This document shows positions 59,854 to 64,000 of a stretch of 64,000 nucleotides of DNA, piece after piece. Source of the DNA: Salinibacterium sp. ZJ450 (GTDB taxonomy: Bacteria > Actinomycetota > Actinomycetes > Actinomycetales > Microbacteriaceae); contig NZ_CP061771.1 in the NCBI RefSeq assembly GCF_011751885.2, positions 2,170,001 through 2,234,000 on the forward strand. The letters are read 5' to 3'. Each line of letters starts with the position of its first letter. Positions within the stretch are counted from its first letter, which is position 1. The notes beneath the pieces are model-generated. The model was not told the DNA's origin. It saw nothing but the letters and a program-made list of their open reading frames with translations, and searched no databases. Both the position numbers and the translations under genes were made by a program.

Positions 59854-60126
59854 CTACTTCACCTGCGCGAGACACCAGGCCGCGACATCCCGAAGCGGCT
59901 CCGGCGTCAGCGACACGACGGTCGAGGTTCCGCGCCGCTCGGATGCGGTGAGGCCGACCTCTCGCAGCACGGTGACGTGCTGGCTCACCGAGGGTTGGGC
60001 GATGCCCAGTTCGGCGGCGAGCTCGCCGACGGTGCGCGGGCGTTCCGCCAGTAGCTCGATGATGCGCCGGCGGTTGCCGTCGCCCACCGCGTGGAAGATG
60101 TCCTTGCGGGCTGTCGTGTTGCTCAT
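59854..60126 (-). CDS. ArsR family winged-helix regulator
   Basis: Small ArsR/SmtB-fold regulator of 90 residues with recognition helix QPSVSQHVTVLREVGL (about 42-57). It has no ELCVCD-type metal motif and only one cysteine (near 86), so classical arsenic or zinc sensing is unlikely. The start at ATG 60126 overlaps the thiL stop as ATGA, so it is translationally coupled to thiL. Its target and signal are unknown. Confidence 0.88.
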   Translation of the reverse strand: MSNTTARKDIFHAVGDGNRRRIIELLAERPRTVGELAAELGIAQPSVSQHVTVLREVGLTASERRGTSTVVSLTPEPLRDVAAWCLAQVK

Positions 60127-61121
60127 CCGCGGCCTCCATTCCACCCGCGGTAGGGATCCCAGCCCGACGGTTTTGACCAAGCGGCGCCGTCGAGCAGAAT
60201 GCCCTCGCCCGCGCGAACCCGGCCGATCGCGCGGAAGCCTCCGGGCAGCGTGGTGCCGGCCGGAAAGGTGGCGAGCAGCGCGTGGTCTTCTCCGCCTTCC
60301 AGCGCGGCGGTGTGGTCGACGCCGTCGTCGTTGCTGCCAAGCGCTGCCGAGTCGAGGTCGAGCGCGACCGAGCTGGCGCCGGCGAGGCGTCTGGCGTCGA
60401 TGGCGAGACCGTCGCTGATGTCGAGCATCGCGGTCGCCCCGGCCACCGCCGCGGCCACCCCGTCGCGAAGCGGCGGTCTGGGGGTCAATTGGGCGCCCAC
60501 CAGCTCGGGTTCGCGGGCGCGCAGCCGCGCGGCAGCGTCGGCATCGGGGTCGCCTGCGGCGTCGACGGCCTCGGCGAACAGCAGCGCCAGGCCGCGCCCG
60601 GCCAGCCCGAGCGCACCGGAGACCGCGACGGTGTCGCCCACCGCGGCGCCGGAGCGAAGCACCGGGGTGCGCCCTTCCAGGTCACCGAACGCGGTCACCG
60701 CGAGGGTGAGGGTCGAGGACACCGACAGGTCGCCACCGAGCACGCCGCAGCCCGGTGCGAGGGCCGCGCAGCCGTCACGCAGTCCGTCGGAGATGCCCTC
60801 CAGCACGGCCACCGGGGTATCGGCGGGGGCGGCGATCGCCACCACTAACCCTGTCGGGCGGGCGCCCATGGCGGCGACATCCGACAGATTGGATGCCACG
60901 GCCTTCCAACCCAGATCGTGCGGTGTCGACCACGCCAACCGGAAATCCGGACCGTGGATCATCATGTCGGTGGTCACCACGAACCGGCCGTCGGGGGCGG
61001 CCACGACCGCGCAATCGTCTCCGGGTCCGAGCAGTTCGGCGGCGGCGGCAGGCAGGCGCGGGAAGATGCGGGCAAGGGTTGCCGACTCCCCCACAGCGCC
61101 CAGGGTGTCAGGGATGGCCAT
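60123..61121 (-). CDS. thiL: Thiamine-monophosphate kinase
   Basis: Phosphorylates thiamine monophosphate to the active diphosphate, 332 residues. Family landmarks are GPGDDCAVV (about 33-41), TTDMMIHGPDFR, VASNLSDVAAMGA, GGDLS and LDISDGLA. The ATG at 61121 is listed; a TTG two codons upstream is also possible. Its 3' end overlaps an ArsR-type gene. It lies in the conserved ddl-DUF3515-thiL order. Confidence 0.95.
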   Translation of the reverse strand: MAIPDTLGAVGESATLARIFPRLPAAAAELLGPGDDCAVVAAPDGRFVVTTDMMIHGPDFRLAWSTPHDLGWKAVASNLSDVAAMGARPTGLVVAIAAPADTPVAVLEGISDGLRDGCAALAPGCGVLGGDLSVSSTLTLAVTAFGDLEGRTPVLRSGAAVGDTVAVSGALGLAGRGLALLFAEAVDAAGDPDADAAARLRAREPELVGAQLTPRPPLRDGVAAAVAGATAMLDISDGLAIDARRLAGASSVALDLDSAALGSNDDGVDHTAALEGGEDHALLATFPAGTTLPGGFRAIGRVRAGEGILLDGAAWSKPSGWDPYRGWNGGRG

Positions 61122-61144
61122 GCTCAAACGGTAGCCTGAAGGGG

Positions 61145-61630
61145 ATGAAACTCCCCCGTCGACTGGCTGCCTTGGCCGTTTTGCCGCTCGCGATCGGCCT
61201 GGCCGGATGCGCGCCCGCAGTCGTGATGAAATCTGCTCCGGATGCCGCCAACACCGGTTGCGCGGAGGTGACGGTTCGGCTGCCGGAGACGGTAGGCGGC
61301 CTGCCGATCCGCGAGACGGACGCCCAGGCGACCGGGGCCTGGGGTGACCCGGCCGGGGTGTTCCTGACCTGCGGCGTGACGGTTCCCGGACCCTCCGAGG
61401 CGGACTGCATCGACGTCGCCGGCGTGGACTGGCTGCGGGATGCCAGCAACGAGACGCTCACCGTGTTCACCACCTACGGCCGCGACCCCGCCATCTCGGT
61501 GGGCGTGGACGCGGTGAACGTGTCCGGCGGCCCGGTGCTCGAGGACCTGAGCTCTGCGGTGAGCGTGATCGAGCAGACCCGCCGCTGCCTGGCCCGCACC
61601 GAGGCGATCGACACCACCCCGAACGACTGA
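61145..61630 (+). CDS. DUF3515 family lipoprotein
   Basis: Predicted lipoprotein of 161 residues with lipobox LAGC (Cys about 21) and the DUF3515 core (CAEVTVRLPE, WGDPAGVFLTCGV). The family has no known function. An equivalent sits between ddl and thiL in mycobacteria. It is divergent from thiL across 23 bp. Confidence 0.88.
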   Translation: MKLPRRLAALAVLPLAIGLAGCAPAVVMKSAPDAANTGCAEVTVRLPETVGGLPIRETDAQATGAWGDPAGVFLTCGVTVPGPSEADCIDVAGVDWLRDASNETLTVFTTYGRDPAISVGVDAVNVSGGPVLEDLSSAVSVIEQTRRCLARTEAIDTTPND

Positions 61631-61751
61631 CCGCACGCACGCACGCACGGTCTACCCACACGCGTTGACTGTGCGAGACTGGCCAGAGGGGGAAGTAGTC
61701 GGGGCGACACAGTTCTCCACGGTGCACTCTCAGCTATCGAGAGGCGCCATC

Positions 61752-62963
61752 ATGGCCCAATCCCACACCGTCAAACGCGTCGCCGTAGTATCTGTCGCTG
61801 TGCTGGCGGGCATCGGCCTCTCGATGGCCGCTGCAGCACCGGTGAACGCTGTCACCGTCATCAACGGCCCTATCGACCTGGGGAGCGCCGCCGGTTTCGG
61901 CGTGCTCGGCGCATCCACGGTGACGAACACCGGGCCATCCACCATCGGAGCAGACGTCGGAGTCAGCCCGGGCACGGAGATCACCGGGTTTCCGCCTGGG
62001 CTCGTTTTCGGTGCCACCCACCAAACGGATGCTGTGGCCGCCGAGGCACAGTCCGATCTGACCATCGCCTACAACGTCGCGGCAGGTCTCACACCGACCA
62101 CAACAGGACTGGATGACCTCGCCGGCCAGTCGTTGGCCCCCGGGGTCTATTCCGGTGGTGACCTTTCCCTTACCGGTGAGCTCACCCTCGCGGGCACGGC
62201 GGAATCCGTCTGGGTCTTCCAGGCCGCGAGCACATTGACCGCCGGATCGAGCGCACGCATCACCCTCACTGGAGGCGCCAGCGCCTGCAACGTCTTCTGG
62301 CAGGTGGGAAGTTCCGCAACGCTCGGGAGTGGATCGCAATTCGCCGGGACGATTCTGGCCCGCGCCTCGATCACCGCGGTAACCGGAGCCGCGATCACCG
62401 GTCGGCTGCTCGCCGACACCGGAGCAGTCACCCTCGACACGAACGTCGTCACGGCACCCGTCGCCTGCAGCGATGCCAGCGGGTCCGTGGTGTCTACCAG
62501 CCCCGCGGTGTCGTCGTCGGCTCCGCCGGCAGCCGAGGTCGGTACCGACTACGCGTTCGCCGTCACGGCGACGGGAACTCCCGCGCCGACCTATGCGATC
62601 AGCGCCGGCTCGCTGCCGGCCGGCCTGCAGCTGAACGGCACCAGCGGGATGATCTCGGGCACGCCGACGACCGCCGGGTCGTCGACCTTCACCATCACGG
62701 TGAGCAACGGAACGGCACCGGACGCGGTCATCACCTTCACCGTTGTCACAGCTCAGGCGGCCGAGGCGGTTACACCTGACGCGCCGACTCCCCCCGCACC
62801 GGCGTCCGCCGTTACCTCAGTGCCCACGCCCGACATCGTGACCGGCGAGATCTTGCCGGTTACCGGCGCCGACCCGACCGTCCCCCTTCTGGGAGGCGCA
62901 ACACTCCTGGCACTCGGGCTCAGCGCCGTCCTGTGGCGGTCTCGCGCGATCCGAAGCCGGTAG
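61752..62963 (+). CDS. Cell-wall-anchored ice-binding-like protein (DUF3494)
   Basis: Secreted protein of 403 residues. A signal peptide (1-31) is followed by a DUF3494 ice-binding-type beta-solenoid (about 38-240: DLGSAAGFGVLGASTVTNTGPSTIGADVGVSPG, FQAASTLTAGS, CNVFWQVGSSATLG), one He_PIG-type Ig-like repeat (GSLPAGLQLNGTSGMISGTP, about 285-325), a Pro/Thr/Ala-rich spacer and a sortase signal LPVTG (368-372) with a final helix and basic tail. Ice binding or recrystallisation inhibition is the family function; a surface adhesin is the alternative. It lies between DUF3515 and ddl, where other actinobacteria have none. Confidence 0.9.
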   Translation: MAQSHTVKRVAVVSVAVLAGIGLSMAAAAPVNAVTVINGPIDLGSAAGFGVLGASTVTNTGPSTIGADVGVSPGTEITGFPPGLVFGATHQTDAVAAEAQSDLTIAYNVAAGLTPTTTGLDDLAGQSLAPGVYSGGDLSLTGELTLAGTAESVWVFQAASTLTAGSSARITLTGGASACNVFWQVGSSATLGSGSQFAGTILARASITAVTGAAITGRLLADTGAVTLDTNVVTAPVACSDASGSVVSTSPAVSSSAPPAAEVGTDYAFAVTATGTPAPTYAISAGSLPAGLQLNGTSGMISGTPTTAGSSTFTITVSNGTAPDAVITFTVVTAQAAEAVTPDAPTPPAPASAVTSVPTPDIVTGEILPVTGADPTVPLLGGATLLALGLSAVLWRSRAIRSR

Positions 62964-62973
62964 TAAAGGGCGC

Positions 62974-64000
62974 CTACCGGACGGTGTTGAGCCCGAGCGT
63001 GATCAGCTCGTCGATCAGCTGCGGGTAGCTGAGCCCCGACGCCATCCAGCACTTCGGGAACATCGAGATCGGCGTGAAGCCCGGCATCGTGTTCACCTCG
63101 TTGATCACGAAACCGGATGCGGTGAGGAAGAAGTCCACGCGGGCAAGCCCGGCGCCGCCGATCGCCTCGAACGCGCGGGCCGCCAGGTCCTGCATCTCGG
63201 CAAGCTCGGCCTCGCTGAGCGGGGCCGGGCAGACCAGGTCGATACCGGGGGCATCGAGGTATTTCGCGTCGAAGTCGTAGAAGTCGCGTCCGGTGACCAC
63301 GATCTCGCCGGCGAGGGAAACCCGCGGCGCCGCGCCGTCGAGCCCGCCGAGCACGCCGCACTCCACCTCGCGGCCGACCAGGGCGGCTTCGATCAGCACC
63401 TTGGAGTCCTCGGCGAAGCCGACCTCGAGCGCGTCGGCCAGCCCGGCAGGGCTAGCCACCCGGGTGACCCCGACGCTTGAGCCGGCGCGGGCGGGCTTCA
63501 CGAACACCGGCCAGCCGAGCGCGTCGGCGGCGGTTTCGACCCCTGCCCGGTCGGTGGCCCAGCGGCGCACGGTCACGGTCTCCCAAGGGGCCACGGCGAT
63601 GCCGGCATGCTGCAGCACGCTCTTGGTGAAGTGCTTGTCCATGCCCACCGCGGAGGCGAGCACGCCGGCGCCGACGTACGGGATGCCGGCCAGCTCGAGC
63701 AGACCCTGCACCGTGCCGTCCTCACCGAAGGGGCCGTGCAGGATCGGGAACGCCACGTCGACCTCGCCGAGCGAGGTGGTCTGGCCCGCGGCATCCGTCA
63801 CCGTGATTTCACGCGACAACGCGGACTCCGGCCAGTGGATGCGGGTGCCGTTGTCGTCGACCCCGGGCAGCGTGCTCGACAGAGCAAAGCGTGCCGCGTC
63901 ATCCGGCTGCAGCGTGAACGCGCCGTCGCGGGTGATGCCGATCGGGATGACGTCGTACTTGTCCCGGTCGATGGCCGACAGCACGCCGCCGGCGGTGGCG
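62974..64000 (-). CDS. ddl: D-alanine--D-alanine ligase (N-terminus outside window)
   Basis: ATP-grasp ligase that makes the D-Ala-D-Ala dipeptide of peptidoglycan. About 341 codons are visible, from ATAGGVLSAID to the stop. Characteristic segments are FPILHGPFGEDGTVQGLLE, GMDKHFTKSVLQ, PVFVKPARAGSSVGV and the metal-binding FVINEVNTMPGFT. The frame is open at base 64000, so the first 25-30 residues (the family-typical GGxSxEHxVS) lie outside. Confidence 0.95.
   Translation of the reverse strand, partial: ATAGGVLSAIDRDKYDVIPIGITRDGAFTLQPDDAARFALSSTLPGVDDNGTRIHWPESALSREITVTDAAGQTTSLGEVDVAFPILHGPFGEDGTVQGLLELAGIPYVGAGVLASAVGMDKHFTKSVLQHAGIAVAPWETVTVRRWATDRAGVETAADALGWPVFVKPARAGSSVGVTRVASPAGLADALEVGFAEDSKVLIEAALVGREVECGVLGGLDGAAPRVSLAGEIVVTGRDFYDFDAKYLDAPGIDLVCPAPLSEAELAEMQDLAARAFEAIGGAGLARVDFFLTASGFVINEVNTMPGFTPISMFPKCWMASGLSYPQLIDELITLGLNTVR

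Noticed and set aside
1-64000. tRNA, rRNA, tmRNA or SRP RNA genes and prophage or IS transposase genes
   Set aside because: No cloverleaf, conserved RNA core, integrase or transposase motif was seen in any intergenic stretch.

Overview
The window is high-GC, densely coded actinobacterial DNA, most likely from the family Microbacteriaceae. The evidence is the gene order ddl / DUF3515 / thiL / recG / coaD / DUF177 / rpmF / rnc / mutM / smc / ftsY / ffh, which is also the order in mycobacteria. A single-chain CydDC, abundant F420/LLM-class flavoenzymes and IdeR-type iron boxes agree with this. No rRNA, tRNA, CRISPR array, prophage or intact transposon was seen. The genus cannot be fixed from this sequence alone.

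Layout. 1-10.8 kb: ffh (cut by the window edge), an MFS carrier, ftsY, an LLM oxidoreductase translationally coupled to a GH13 trehalose-synthase-like enzyme, a histidine phosphatase and smc. 10.9-22.8 kb: a tandem GNAT protein, a secreted GH6 cellulase, the cytochrome bd operon cydA-cydB-cydDC, a divergent BlaI/M56 regulator pair with a clear operator between them, an SDR and an EamA exporter. 22.8-26.9 kb: a membrane-anchored HNH nuclease gene lying between two copies of the mutM 3' end (one decayed), then mutM-rnc-rpmF-DUF177. 26.9-35.3 kb: one long minus-strand operon for reductive pyrimidine or hydantoin catabolism, made of beta-ureidopropionase, dihydropyrimidinase, an F420-type LLM enzyme, a four-gene NMT1-type ABC importer and a class III aminotransferase. 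35.7-40.4 kb: a three-gene ABC importer of the type proposed to carry F420 precursors, in operon with cofD and convergent with cofC. 40.4-47.6 kb: iron-siderophore uptake (a frameshifted binding protein, FepDGC and a siderophore-interacting reductase) under two iron boxes, interrupted by a two-component flavin monooxygenase and its FMN reductase. 47.6-54 kb: transglutaminase-DUF58-MoxR and cofE with an FGD-like F420 enzyme. 54-64 kb: a TetR-controlled hydrolase, coaD, recG, an EamA exporter, rsmD, an ArsR regulator, thiL, DUF3515, a sortase-anchored ice-binding-like protein and ddl (cut by the window edge).

How the genes fit together. The conserved replication/translation/SRP backbone has been opened in several places by accessory cargo. 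The dominant accessory theme is deazaflavin F420: cofC, cofD and cofE plus a putative precursor importer supply the cofactor, and up to three LLM-class enzymes here could use it. A second theme is small palindromic repeats. Related elements sit in frame inside smc and mutM, another palindrome sits inside cydDC, and a separate hairpin family occurs between genes. The most unusual locus is the HNH gene bounded by duplicated mutM 3' ends.
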